From Prevotella sp. UBA3776 (GTDB lineage Bacteria; Bacteroidota; Bacteroidia; Bacteroidales; Bacteroidaceae), in assembly GCA_002369515.1 (NCBI GenBank), contig DFFM01000015.1, forward strand, positions 25,519 to 89,518: DNA of 64,000 nucleotides. Reading direction: 5' to 3'. The translations under genes were made by a program, and so were the position numbers. Within the stretch, counting starts at the first letter, position 1. Each line of letters starts with the position of its first letter. This document shows positions 30,262 to 37,781 of the stretch, piece after piece. The notes beneath the pieces were generated by a model. It was given only the letters and a program-made list of their open reading frames with translations. It searched no databases and was not told where the DNA came from.

Positions 30262-30462
30262 TATCCAGCGCATTGTAGGGAATTTAGCTCGTCTAACTCC
30301 TGCGCATTGTAGGGAATTTAGCTCGTCTAACTCCTGCGCATTGTCATTGTAGGGAATTTAGCTCGTCTAATTCCGTCGGTGCGAAGCACCGAATGCATGC
30401 CGCGATGAGATTGGCACTGGCGTGCCATGGGAATTAGACAAGCTAAATTCCCTACAATGTGC
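30262..30462. repeat. GTAGGGAATTTAGCTCGTC direct and inverted repeats
   Basis: Three direct copies of a unit of about 34 bases (GCGCATTGTAGGGAATTTAG, CTCGTCTAACTCCT) occur at about 30269-30370, the third with a small duplication. An inverted copy (ATTAGACAAGCTAAATTCCC, then TACAATG) lies at about 30432-30460. The sequence between them includes the palindromes GGTGCGAAGCACC and TTGGCACTGGCGTGCCATGG. The arrangement is a nested hairpin. No open reading frame with protein-like content is seen. Confidence 0.8.
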
Positions 30463-30598
30463 AGAAAGGCGGGGCGACAGGCAATTCATTGGAAGGCGGG
30501 GCGGCAGGCAATTCATTGGAAGGCGGTGGCGCAGGCAATTTATTGAAAGGCGGGGCGACAGGCAATTCATTGGAAGGCGGGGCGACAGGCAATTTATT
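30463..30598. repeat. Five tandem 27-bp units
   Basis: Five units of 27 bases (GGAAGGCGGGGCGACAGGCA, then ATTCATT) follow without spacers; the first is one base longer. Units differ at one to four positions. Because 27 is a multiple of three, all frames stay open in part, and a short open frame results on both strands, but its composition is only the repeat. It is not a CRISPR array since no spacers are present. Confidence 0.85.
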
Positions 30599-30636
30599 AG
30601 GACGTAGCACGTGGGGGGAGAATACAAGCTATTGTC

Positions 30637-30702
30637 TTGCAACTCCTTGAACTCCTTGCAACTCCTTGAACTTCTTGCAACTCCTTGAACTCCTTGAACC
30701 CC
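30637..30702. repeat. CTCCTTGAA/CTCCTTGCA micro-repeat
   Basis: Seven units of nine bases (AACTCCTTG, AACTTCTTG, CAACTCCTTG) directly follow the AMP-ligase gene at the 3' end of the pigment operon. It is the same family as 20115-20244. After it comes CCCCTATCTCC and the stop codon of the ligase. Confidence 0.8.
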
Positions 30703-32144
30703 TATCTCCTATTATAATACTTCCGGTTGATTTTTCCGTTGTAGGTGCGCTCCACGTGTTCAATTTGTTGATAGAGTAGGGGCACTTTGTGGCGTTCGAG
30801 CCTCTGGCTGAGGAATAGAGCCAGGGCGCGGCGGTCGAGGGTGCAGCCCTCGCGAAGAACCACGAGCAGACGCAGTGCCTGGCCCGTGAGGGGCGAGGGC
30901 TGGGCGACGCACACGCAGTCGGCCACGTCGGGGTGGGCGAGGGCGGCGCTCTCCACTTCGGTGGGGGCCACCTTGAAACCGCCCACGTTGATGACGTCGC
31001 CTGTGCGACCGGTGAGGTGGAGCATGCCTTCGGCGTCGATATGTCCCAGATCGGCGGTGAGCAGGGTGCCGTCGGGGCGCAGCACGGTGGCTGTTAGGTC
31101 GGGATCGAGGGCGTAGCCAGTCATGAGGGTTCGCCCGTGGCAGACAATGCGCCCGTCGGCGTTGATGGTGATGGCGGCGTTGGGCATGGTGGGGCCGAGG
31201 CACTGAGGTTGGCAGCGGCCGTCGTTGTAGTTGTAGGTGCTGATGATGCCCGTCTCGGTGGAGGCGTATGTGTTGTAGAGGCGGGTGTTGGGCAGCAGTC
31301 GGCAGAGGGCCTGCATGTCGGCATGGGGCATGGCGGCGGCTCCGTTCTCGATGAACTCCAGGCGATCGGCGCACTCGCCAAGCTGGTGCGGGGCGAGCTG
31401 CAGGAGCATGCGCACACTGGCGGGCACAAGGAAGGTGGCATAGCGGCGGCTCCCGTCGGCCATCGCACTGAAGAACAGGTTGAGATCCTTCAGTCCGGGA
31501 AGGATGCAGAGGGTGGCTCCCTGGTGGATGACGGGCCACACCTTGGAGAGGCTGCCGATGTGGCAGAGTGGACCGCAGACAATGAAGGTGAGTCTGGGGG
31601 CGAAGCCCTGTGCGGCAATGAGGTTTTCGGCATCGGCCAGTATGGCGTCGTGGCTGATCATGACTCCCTTGGGTTGCCCGGTGGTGCCGGTGGTGTAGAG
31701 AATGTCGGCCACCTCGGCAGGGGGCGCGAACGTGGCATAGCGGCGGGCAATCTCGTCGAAGCGGTCCTGTGGCAGGTCGTTCTCCAATGGCATGGCCACG
31801 GCTCCAAGGAGATGGAGGGCGAAGTAGGTGACCAGGAAGTCGGTGGTCTGCGTAGTGCGCAGGCAGACCACTTGGCGGGGCTTCACACCCTGCTGTTGAA
31901 GCGCGTCGGCGCGTTGCTCAACCTGCTGCCATAAGGCGGAGTAGGTGAGGGCCCCCATTTCATCCCCCCTGGGCGGAAGGGCCCCCTCCGACTCCCCCTG
32001 GGGGGAGAGAAAAGCCCCCTCCGACTCCCCCTGGGGGGAGAGCTTTTCAGCGAGTTGGGTCATCCCCTCCAAGGGGGCTTCAATCGCTACCGTATCGGGT
32101 TGTGTCGCTGCGTGATGGCGCAGGAAGTATTCGAGTTTGGTCAT
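30702..32144 (-). CDS. AMP-dependent acyl/aryl ligase of the pigment operon
   Basis: The product has 480 residues of the acyl-adenylate-forming family, comparable to ApeH of aryl-polyene clusters. It would activate an aromatic acid with ATP and load it on an acyl carrier protein in the cytoplasm. The AMP-binding signature is ILYTTGTTGQPKGVMISH, then NTYASTETGIISTYN, a TADLGHIDAEGMLHLTGR loop, and VINVGGFKVAPTEVESAAL near the C-terminal hinge. At residues 23-65, a surface loop between TVAIEAP and LTYSALW, there is an in-frame palindromic element. It is the last gene of the 22-gene operon, about 190 bases after an ACP gene. The substrate is inferred from context. Confidence 0.92.
   Translation of the reverse strand: MTKLEYFLRHHAATQPDTVAIEAPLEGMTQLAEKLSPQGESEGAFLSPQGESEGALPPRGDEMGALTYSALWQQVEQRADALQQQGVKPRQVVCLRTTQTTDFLVTYFALHLLGAVAMPLENDLPQDRFDEIARRYATFAPPAEVADILYTTGTTGQPKGVMISHDAILADAENLIAAQGFAPRLTFIVCGPLCHIGSLSKVWPVIHQGATLCILPGLKDLNLFFSAMADGSRRYATFLVPASVRMLLQLAPHQLGECADRLEFIENGAAAMPHADMQALCRLLPNTRLYNTYASTETGIISTYNYNDGRCQPQCLGPTMPNAAITINADGRIVCHGRTLMTGYALDPDLTATVLRPDGTLLTADLGHIDAEGMLHLTGRTGDVINVGGFKVAPTEVESAALAHPDVADCVCVAQPSPLTGQALRLLVVLREGCTLDRRALALFLSQRLERHKVPLLYQQIEHVERTYNGKINRKYYNRR
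31951..32078 (-). repeat. In-frame palindromic element in the AMP ligase
   Basis: In the direction of translation the element gives LAEKLSPQGESEGAF, then LSPQGESEGA again and LPPRGDEMGA. The two main copies (core CTCCCCCTGGGGGGAG on the plus strand) are exactly 33 bp apart, so the frame is kept. The last module is in inverted form. It falls in a loop where the family usually has only a few residues. Confidence 0.85.
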
Positions 32145-32190
32145 GATTTAGTAATGATAAAAAACAACTTGGTTGAAATGGATGAAGTTA

Positions 32191-32311
32191 CAGACCCCAC
32201 CCCCAACCCCTCCCCTTGAGGGGCGGGGAGATCTCGCGCAGAGTGCCAGTGGGATATAGACTCAGCACGGTGTCCCCGCCCCTCAAGGGGAGGGGATGGG
32301 GGTGGGGTCTG
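32191..32311. repeat. Paired inverted palindromes between ligase and ACP genes
   Basis: The left arm (CAGACCCCACCCCCAACCCC, then TCCCCTTGAGGGGCGGGG, 32191-32230) and the right arm (32272-32311) are near-exact inverse copies. The loop of about 41 bases contains AGACTCAGCACGG. Each arm also holds its own small palindrome (CCCCTTGAGGGG or CCCCTCAAGGGG). It resembles the two-arm REPIN layout. The same arm occurs at 23839, 24488, 24664 (inverted), 24806 and 29797. Confidence 0.85.
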
Positions 32312-32335
32312 TTTCTTTTCATGCCAAGTTGGTTT

Positions 32336-32560
32336 TTAATGAACACTCCTTTTCCTCTCCACCATGGCGGCGATGCTGTCTAGGTTCTTCAGGTTTTTGG
32401 GAGTGGCATCCGTGGCTTCGAGCGTGATTCCGTAGTGCTCGGAGAGGGTCATCAGGATGGCGGTGACACCGAGCGAGTCGAGTTCGGCAAACAAGAAGTC
32501 GGAGTCAAGGTCGGCCAATGGAACGACTTCTTCGAGCAGGGCCCTTATTTCTTCTTTCAT
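32336..32560 (-). CDS. Acyl carrier protein of the pigment operon
   Basis: The product has 74 residues and fits an acyl carrier protein. The attachment serine is S29 in FAELDSLGVTAILMTLS, and the helix layout agrees. The usual DSL motif is complete. It would carry the growing or starter acyl chain on a phosphopantetheine arm. It lies immediately after the MMPL gene (12 bases) and before the AMP ligase, so it may be the loading partner of that ligase. Confidence 0.9.
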   Translation of the reverse strand: MKEEIRALLEEVVPLADLDSDFLFAELDSLGVTAILMTLSEHYGITLEATDATPKNLKNLDSIAAMVERKRSVH

Positions 32561-32571
32561 ATTGTTGCAGA

Positions 32572-35500
32572 TTATGAATTGTTAATGATGGATTTGAAAT
32601 CGATGGTGAAGGCCCCCTCCGGCTCCCCCTGGGGGGAGAAAGCCCCCTCCGGCTCCCCCTGGGGGGAGAAGGCCCCCTCCGGCTCCCCCTGGGGGGAGAA
32701 GGCCCCCTCCGACTCCCCCTGGGGGGAGAGCTTTTCTGTGCGTTGGGTCTTCCCCCCCAGGGGGGGTGAGAGGGGGGCTCTATATGTGAGGTTGGGTGCT
32801 ATGCCTTCGGCACTGAAAGCGGCCAGTCGCAGATTGAGCGGGTCGCTCTCGTAGGCGATGACTTGTTTTTCGGGGTGGGTGAGGGCCATGAGTAGGGCAA
32901 ACTCGCCGTAATGGGCATTGAGGATGACGATGGTGGGCTGGCTGATGGCCACGCCTGTCCACTGGGCATATCCGTCGTGGCGGCGCAACCGGCGACGTAC
33001 GGTGGAGAGAATTTCGCTGCCTTTGTAGCGGTAGCGGTCGAGAACGAGTGAGGAAGCGCCCTTGGAAGTGGGCATGAGGGGAGCCACCAAATTGCGCAGG
33101 GTGATGGGGCGGCGGCGGAAACGGCCGTTCTTGCTGACGAGCCAACGGAAGATGAAGGGTGGGATGAGCCAGGCCATGAGCACCACGGAGAACATGCCCA
33201 CGATGGTTACCTGGGCGAGCGAACGGAGTGCTGGATGGCGGGCGAAGATAAGGGCTCCGATGCCTATGAACATGATGAGGGCGGAGAGAACGATGCTGTG
33301 CTTGTAGGAGGAGAGCATCTTGCGACGGTAGGCATATTCGTATTGGCAGCCCTCGGTGATGAATATGGTGTAGTCGTCGCCCTGACCGAAGATGAAGGTG
33401 GCCAGAATGACGTTGACCACGTTGAACTGGATGCCGAACAGCGACATGAGGCCAAGTATCCACACCCAGCTGACGGCCATGGGGAGGAACGAGAGCATGG
33501 CCAGTTCGATGCTGCCCAGGGAGAAACAAAGGAAAAAGAACACAATGAGTCCGCAGGCCCAACCGATGTAGTTGAAGTCGTCGGAAAGACTGTTGGCAAT
33601 GGCTGAGTTCATGTTGGCGATGTCGAAGGCATATTGCGAGGGCGAGAGCTCGGCTTCTACGCGCTGGCGCACTTGCTCCAAGTCGGCACGGTTGACGACA
33701 AGCTGGTCGATCACATTGTATCCGCCAGTGGCATGGTTGGCGCAGATGTTGGCAGCAAAAGCCGTGCTGGCCAGACGTTCGAAGTAGGGGGCGGGTTGCG
33801 GCTGATAGGAGGCATGCAGCATTTGCAGGAACTCGCCGAACGAGTCGTCGGCAAACCCTTCGGCCTTGGCCGCGGACAGCAGAGCCTGCTCTATGCGGGC
33901 GGCGTGGGTTTGGGTGAACTGTTGCCATTTGTGCAGACGGCGTTTCTGTTCGGTTTCCGAACAGAGGAAGTCGGTGCAGGTGGTGGTGGCGGCAGTGAGC
34001 CCTTCGCGTTGCAGTTGTCGGTAGAAGGGCTGCCGCTGCAAACTGGCATCGAGGGCTTGGCCGGGCGTGGCTCCTTCGGACACCACGTAGAGTGTTTGCT
34101 GTAGGGAGTCGGTCTGCGTGAGGCCTTGCAGGGCGGCCATGTCTGCTTTTTGCTTTTCGTTGATGTAGTTGATGTGGCTGATGTCGGCGTCGAACGAGGT
34201 GCGCAGACTGAAGTAGCCAAACACACAGGTGAGCAGCAGGAGAACCGCAACTCCAAAAGCCTCTCGCTTGTTTTTGGCGAGGAAAGCCCCCTCTAGCCCC
34301 TCTGTCCCCCCTAAAGGGGGCGAATCAGACGAAAGGGGTTTCCGCGCCGGGCTTCCCCCCTTTAGGGGGGATGAGAGGGGGACTTGCGGGGCCACCCAGT
34401 GTGGCAGGATGATGAGTACGAAGAGAATGGTGCCGATGAGAAGGAACGAGCTGAACAGCCCAAGGTCGCGCAGGGCCACCGACCTGAGTGGCACGAGGGC
34501 GAGAAAGGCTCCTACGGTGGTGATGTTGCCCACGAGCAGGGGCATGACAATCTCGCGGAGGGCCTGGCGCACGTGGGGCGTGTGGCGCAGGTGGTCGATG
34601 AGGTGTAGCGGATAGTTGACGGCTATGCCGAGGATGATGGATGAAATGCCGACGACGATGACCGACACGTCGTTGTGGACAAGCGACAATGCTGCCATGG
34701 CGAACAGCCATCCCCAGGCGATGGAGACGACGATGAGCAGCAGGCGGCGCCAGCTGCGGAAGGCGTAGTAGAGCAGGGCGACGATGAGCACCACGGCCAG
34801 TGTGACGGCCAGCATGCTGTCGCGCTTGATTTGTTGGGCGTTGCCCACGGCAATGGCTGGTCCGCCCACGAAGTGGATGTCGAATTGCGGATGGTGGCTG
34901 GTGACGCTGTCGGCCGTCTGCTGCAAGAGCCGTAGCAGACGGGCGTTGTTTTCGGTCTCGCTGGATCCGTAGGGCGACTCCAGCGTGACGATGGCGCGCT
35001 GCATGTCGGGGGTGAAGATATGGCCGTCGTAGAGTTCGTAGCTGAAGGGCGAGGCCGACTTCTGCAGCTTGGCCACCACGGGCGTGAAGAGGTTGAGCGG
35101 GTCGCGCCCCATGTTGTCGGCGAGGAGCGTTGAGACGGGAAACATGAGCATCTGCTTGTTGGCGGCCATTTGCCGTGCGATGTAGCCGGGCTGGCTGAGC
35201 AGGCTGTCCATGCGCTGATAGTCGGTGTCGGTGAGGAAATAGGGTATGTTGGTGTAGGTGAAGTCGGAGAGAGCGGCAAGCTGCTCGTAGTCAATCTGTG
35301 TGACTAGATGGCGCACCATGCTGTCGGTGTCGTTGGTGCGCAGACAGTCTTCAAAGTCAGCGATGGCTTGGACCATGGAGTCGGCCTCTTCTTCCGACTC
35401 CCCCTGCTGAGCTCCCTGTTTCCGCTGAAAAGTGACCAGCAGACGGTTGGCCCCCGAAATCTGCTGATACACCTGCATGGCTTTCTGGTACTTGTCGCCC

Positions 35501-35652
35501 AAGGGCAGGAAGTCGGAAATGTCCTCCTTGTAGGTTTGTCCTACGAGCAGAATCATCAGCGCCAAGGTGAAGACCATGAGCAATGCGTGGCGCACCCTGC
35601 GGTGCGTTGCCATGTAGTCGTAGATGCGAAGTATCTGTGAAGAAATTCTCAT
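32572..35652 (-). CDS. MMPL/RND family exporter with two palindromic-element insertions
   Basis: The product has 1026 residues, likely moving the pigment or its lipid conjugate across the inner membrane, as ApeM is thought to do. It has the RND/MMPL layout. One membrane helix (about residues 20-40) and a large periplasmic loop are followed by membrane helices near 270-430, a second loop, and helices near 690-850 (FIFGQGDDYTIFITEGCQYE is a typical half-end). In-frame elements lie at about residues 424-456 (between the halves) and in the last 45 residues. Before the C-terminal element, VAISQPTIVILNAHYGEFAL looks like the start of a Rossmann or methyltransferase-like domain, ending abruptly in the element. 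A partial module match (CCGACTCCCCCTG) near 35398 gives QGAQQGESEEEADS. Confidence 0.88.
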   Translation of the reverse strand: MRISSQILRIYDYMATHRRVRHALLMVFTLALMILLVGQTYKEDISDFLPLGDKYQKAMQVYQQISGANRLLVTFQRKQGAQQGESEEEADSMVQAIADFEDCLRTNDTDSMVRHLVTQIDYEQLAALSDFTYTNIPYFLTDTDYQRMDSLLSQPGYIARQMAANKQMLMFPVSTLLADNMGRDPLNLFTPVVAKLQKSASPFSYELYDGHIFTPDMQRAIVTLESPYGSSETENNARLLRLLQQTADSVTSHHPQFDIHFVGGPAIAVGNAQQIKRDSMLAVTLAVVLIVALLYYAFRSWRRLLLIVVSIAWGWLFAMAALSLVHNDVSVIVVGISSIILGIAVNYPLHLIDHLRHTPHVRQALREIVMPLLVGNITTVGAFLALVPLRSVALRDLGLFSSFLLIGTILFVLIILPHWVAPQVPLSSPLKGGSPARKPLSSDSPPLGGTEGLEGAFLAKNKREAFGVAVLLLLTCVFGYFSLRTSFDADISHINYINEKQKADMAALQGLTQTDSLQQTLYVVSEGATPGQALDASLQRQPFYRQLQREGLTAATTTCTDFLCSETEQKRRLHKWQQFTQTHAARIEQALLSAAKAEGFADDSFGEFLQMLHASYQPQPAPYFERLASTAFAANICANHATGGYNVIDQLVVNRADLEQVRQRVEAELSPSQYAFDIANMNSAIANSLSDDFNYIGWACGLIVFFFLCFSLGSIELAMLSFLPMAVSWVWILGLMSLFGIQFNVVNVILATFIFGQGDDYTIFITEGCQYEYAYRRKMLSSYKHSIVLSALIMFIGIGALIFARHPALRSLAQVTIVGMFSVVLMAWLIPPFIFRWLVSKNGRFRRRPITLRNLVAPLMPTSKGASSLVLDRYRYKGSEILSTVRRRLRRHDGYAQWTGVAISQPTIVILNAHYGEFALLMALTHPEKQVIAYESDPLNLRLAAFSAEGIAPNLTYRAPLSPPLGGKTQRTEKLSPQGESEGAFSPQGEPEGAFSPQGEPEGAFSPQGEPEGAFTIDFKSIINNS
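32608..32785 (-). repeat. Palindromic element with four tandem copies, 3' end of the MMPL gene
   Basis: Four copies of a 30-bp module (plus-strand core CTCCCCCTGGGGGGAGAA) and one APLSPPLGGK module lie at the C-terminus of the MMPL protein, giving SPQGESEGAFSPQGEPEGAF and repeats of it. Copy spacing is exactly 30 bp, so each adds ten residues. Only TIDFKSIINNS follows before the stop. Confidence 0.9.
34283..34386 (-). repeat. Palindromic element between the two halves of the MMPL protein
   Basis: In the direction of translation the element gives VPLSSPLKGGSPARKPLSSD and then SPPLGGTEGLEGAFL. Cores CCCCCTAAAGGGGG and CCCCCCTTTAGGGGGG differ in the centre from those in other genes, so it is a divergent copy. 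It lies in the cytoplasmic linker between the first set of membrane helices and the second half. Confidence 0.8.
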
Positions 35653-35657
35653 GACTA

Positions 35658-35708
35658 TAACTCCTAACTCTTAACTCCTAACTCTTAACTCTTAACTCTT
35701 AACTCCTA
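35658..35708. repeat. TAACTCC/TAACTCT heptamer array after an acyltransferase gene
   Basis: About seven heptamers (TAACTCC or TAACTCT) fill the gap between the acyltransferase and MMPL genes and supply the stop codon TAA of the acyltransferase. Since seven is not a multiple of three, the array puts stop codons in all three frames of the coding strand within 21 bases. Confidence 0.88.
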
Positions 35709-36844
35709 ATTCTCAGCTTGTTGTCGATGGGGTTTGAATAGATGCCGATGAACAGTTCGCGCAGTCGGTCGAGGTCGCAAGTGTCGTAGCGGTCGAGCCG
35801 CTGCATGTGTCTGACAAAAGCGTTGTACTGCTGCTCGGTGTACATGCCGCTGTATTTGGTGTTGCCGTAGAGCAGGTCATGGGCGATGTAGTTGTTGGGG
35901 TAGAGGCGATAGGCCGTATTGATGCGGTCGTCGATGAGCCGCGCCACCGACTTGTGGTATTCGTTGTTGGTTTGGCTCTCGAAGGCCGAAAGTTCCGCCA
36001 CCGAGATGGGTGGGCACAACTCGAAGTGTACGCGCCCCTTGTATTGCAGGATGCCGGTGAGGATGCTGTTGAGGTCTTCGCCGGGCTTCTTGGTGTAACG
36101 CGTGTATTGCGACTCGTAGAGCTCAAGGGCTTTCAACACGTCGCATGACTCCCACTCGTAGCTTACCGACACTGGCACGATGTGGAGCGAAGCCAGGGCC
36201 TTGATTTTGTCGCGTGGTTCGCTCAGACAGAACATTTTGATGATGCCCTGGTCGGTCATGTCGATGCCATTCTTGGTTCGTCCGTTGCGCTGGGCAATCC
36301 ATACGGACTGTTTTTTCTGGAGAATGGTGTAGCGGATGTACTCCGAGAGATGGAGCGAGCTCTTGTAGAAGTCTTTCAGATTGCCTCCCGGCCGCTCTAC
36401 GCGGAACATCTTGTTGGCCTTGCCCACATCAATGACCACAGGGTGGGTCATCAGGTTGGCGCCAAAGGTTATTTCTGTGGTGTCGAACCCGTTGAGGACA
36501 AAGGAATACTGCAGCAGGCTGGAGTCGAGCATGATGTCGCGGTGGTTGCTGACGAACAGGTAGTTGCGTTTGGGGTCCAGCCGCTCGATGCCCGTGCAGG
36601 TGAACTCGCTGATGCTGCGGCGGATGATCTGCTCGTTCACTTGGCGCATGGTGTCGTGCTGAAAGTCGTGCGTGTTTTGGAACGATTTCACTCGTTGGCG
36701 CACCTCCTCGATGGGCGTGTCGGGATAGACAAACGAGGCCAGCAGCGGAAACACCTCGCTGTGGGCTATGCGTTGCATGGCGGCAGGAATCTCTTCCTGG
36801 TAGTAAGGACGTATGTCGTCGAATTGTGGGTTCTTTTCCATCAT
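35699..36844 (-). CDS. Phospholipid/glycerol acyltransferase-like protein
   Basis: The product has 381 residues and fits the PlsC-like acyltransferases. The catalytic block is FVSNHRDIMLDSSLLQYS (NHxxxxD near residue 104) and a later VVIDVGKANKMFRVERPGG. It could acylate a lipid anchor or the pigment. The N-terminal 60 residues (FDDIRPYYQEEIPAAMQRI) match a subgroup common in Bacteroidetes with a long N-terminal extension. It has no membrane helix or signal peptide. The last codons RS and the stop codon TAA come from the downstream heptamer array. The gene lies 13 bases after the esterase gene in the operon. Confidence 0.83.
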   Translation of the reverse strand: MMEKNPQFDDIRPYYQEEIPAAMQRIAHSEVFPLLASFVYPDTPIEEVRQRVKSFQNTHDFQHDTMRQVNEQIIRRSISEFTCTGIERLDPKRNYLFVSNHRDIMLDSSLLQYSFVLNGFDTTEITFGANLMTHPVVIDVGKANKMFRVERPGGNLKDFYKSSLHLSEYIRYTILQKKQSVWIAQRNGRTKNGIDMTDQGIIKMFCLSEPRDKIKALASLHIVPVSVSYEWESCDVLKALELYESQYTRYTKKPGEDLNSILTGILQYKGRVHFELCPPISVAELSAFESQTNNEYHKSVARLIDDRINTAYRLYPNNYIAHDLLYGNTKYSGMYTEQQYNAFVRHMQRLDRYDTCDLDRLRELFIGIYSNPIDNKLRIRS

Positions 36845-36857
36845 TTCTTAATTGATT

Positions 36858-37769
36858 TCATTCTCTTATCCATTTTAGGAAAGCCTCCTTCCATTGGCGG
36901 CACTCGGGGGAGCCCCGCGTGGGGTCGGCACCGAAGCCGTGACCGCCTGTGGAGTATTGCAGATAGTGGTGGCGTATGCCTCGGGCGGTGAGGGCCGAGT
37001 CGAGCATCACGGCATTGTGATAGTCCACCACGGGGTCGTCCTTGCAGTTGACCAAAAACACCGGAGGACAGTCGGGCCCCACATGGCGCTCCACCGACAG
37101 CGAGTCTCTCAGGCTTGGGTCGTTCATTCGGTTTTCGCCCAGCAACGCCCGACGTGAGCGCTTGTGAGCGTAAGGGCCATCCATGGTCACCACGGGGTAG
37201 ATGGCCGCCACGTCATGTGGGCGCTCGGCGGCTGGCAACAGTTCGGCAGCCATCATGGCCAGGTGACCACCGGCCGAAAAGCCCATCACGGTAATGGCTG
37301 TTGTGTCGATGTGGAGTTCGTCGGCATGGCTCTTGAGATAGCGCAGCGTTTGGCGCAGGTCGTCGAGGGCGTCGGGGTGGCGGTTGCCGCGCAGCAGATA
37401 GCGGTATCTGAAGAGGAAAGCCGGCACATAGGCTGTGCGGTAGCGCAGAACGAAGGCCGCAATACCCTCCGACTGTAACCACTGGGCAACCATGTGGCCT
37501 TCGTGCTTCATGTCGTGCCAAAAGTAACTGCCTCCGGGGCACACCACAACGGCTCTCGAGGCCGCTCCTCCAACCAGATAGGGCGTGAGTTCCACGCGAT
37601 GGCGGCAATCCGTTCCCTGCCAGATGTTGACAGGACGCTGCGCTGCCATTGTGCCCACGGACAGCCATGTGCAGAGCAGAAGGGCAATGGCAATCGACCA
37701 TCGACCATCGACCATAGACCATCGACGATTGGCCTTTGTTGTCGTTCTTTTTTTCGTTGTCGTTGTCAT
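36858..37769 (-). CDS. Secreted alpha/beta-hydrolase (esterase-like)
   Basis: The product has 303 residues. The serine hydrolase block is VMGFSAGGHLAMMAAELLP (nucleophile S in GFSAGG near residue 170), with an oxyanion VVCPGGSYFWHDMKHEG. A later aspartate (DDPVVD) and histidine (GGHGFG) complete the triad, as in acetylxylan-esterase-like enzymes. A signal peptide core (IAIALLLCTWLSVGTMAAQ) follows an odd N-terminus. MTTTTKKRTTTKANR is low-complexity, and WSMVDGRWS is a nine-base GGTCGATGG micro-repeat that also supplies an alternative ATG at 37715. It may remove or exchange acyl groups of the pigment in the periplasm, which is inference. Confidence 0.83.
   Translation of the reverse strand: MTTTTKKRTTTKANRRWSMVDGRWSIAIALLLCTWLSVGTMAAQRPVNIWQGTDCRHRVELTPYLVGGAASRAVVVCPGGSYFWHDMKHEGHMVAQWLQSEGIAAFVLRYRTAYVPAFLFRYRYLLRGNRHPDALDDLRQTLRYLKSHADELHIDTTAITVMGFSAGGHLAMMAAELLPAAERPHDVAAIYPVVTMDGPYAHKRSRRALLGENRMNDPSLRDSLSVERHVGPDCPPVFLVNCKDDPVVDYHNAVMLDSALTARGIRHHYLQYSTGGHGFGADPTRGSPECRQWKEAFLKWIRE
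37697..37735. repeat. ATGGTCGAT micro-repeat at the hydrolase start
   Basis: Four nine-base units (ACCATCGAC and ACCATAGAC on the plus strand) lie in frame in the first codons of the hydrolase gene. On the coding strand each unit contains ATGGTC, so possible start codons are built into the repeat. A TTGTCGTT low-complexity run precedes it at about 37740-37780. Confidence 0.75.
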
Positions 37770-37781
37770 TGTTGTTGTCTT

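Noticed and set aside
30463-30598. Possible CRISPR array
   Set aside because: Units follow directly without unique spacers and no cas gene is near.
30459-30650. Open frame with GGATGNSLE repeats
   Set aside because: It arises from the 27-bp tandem units; both strands are open and no gene signal is present.
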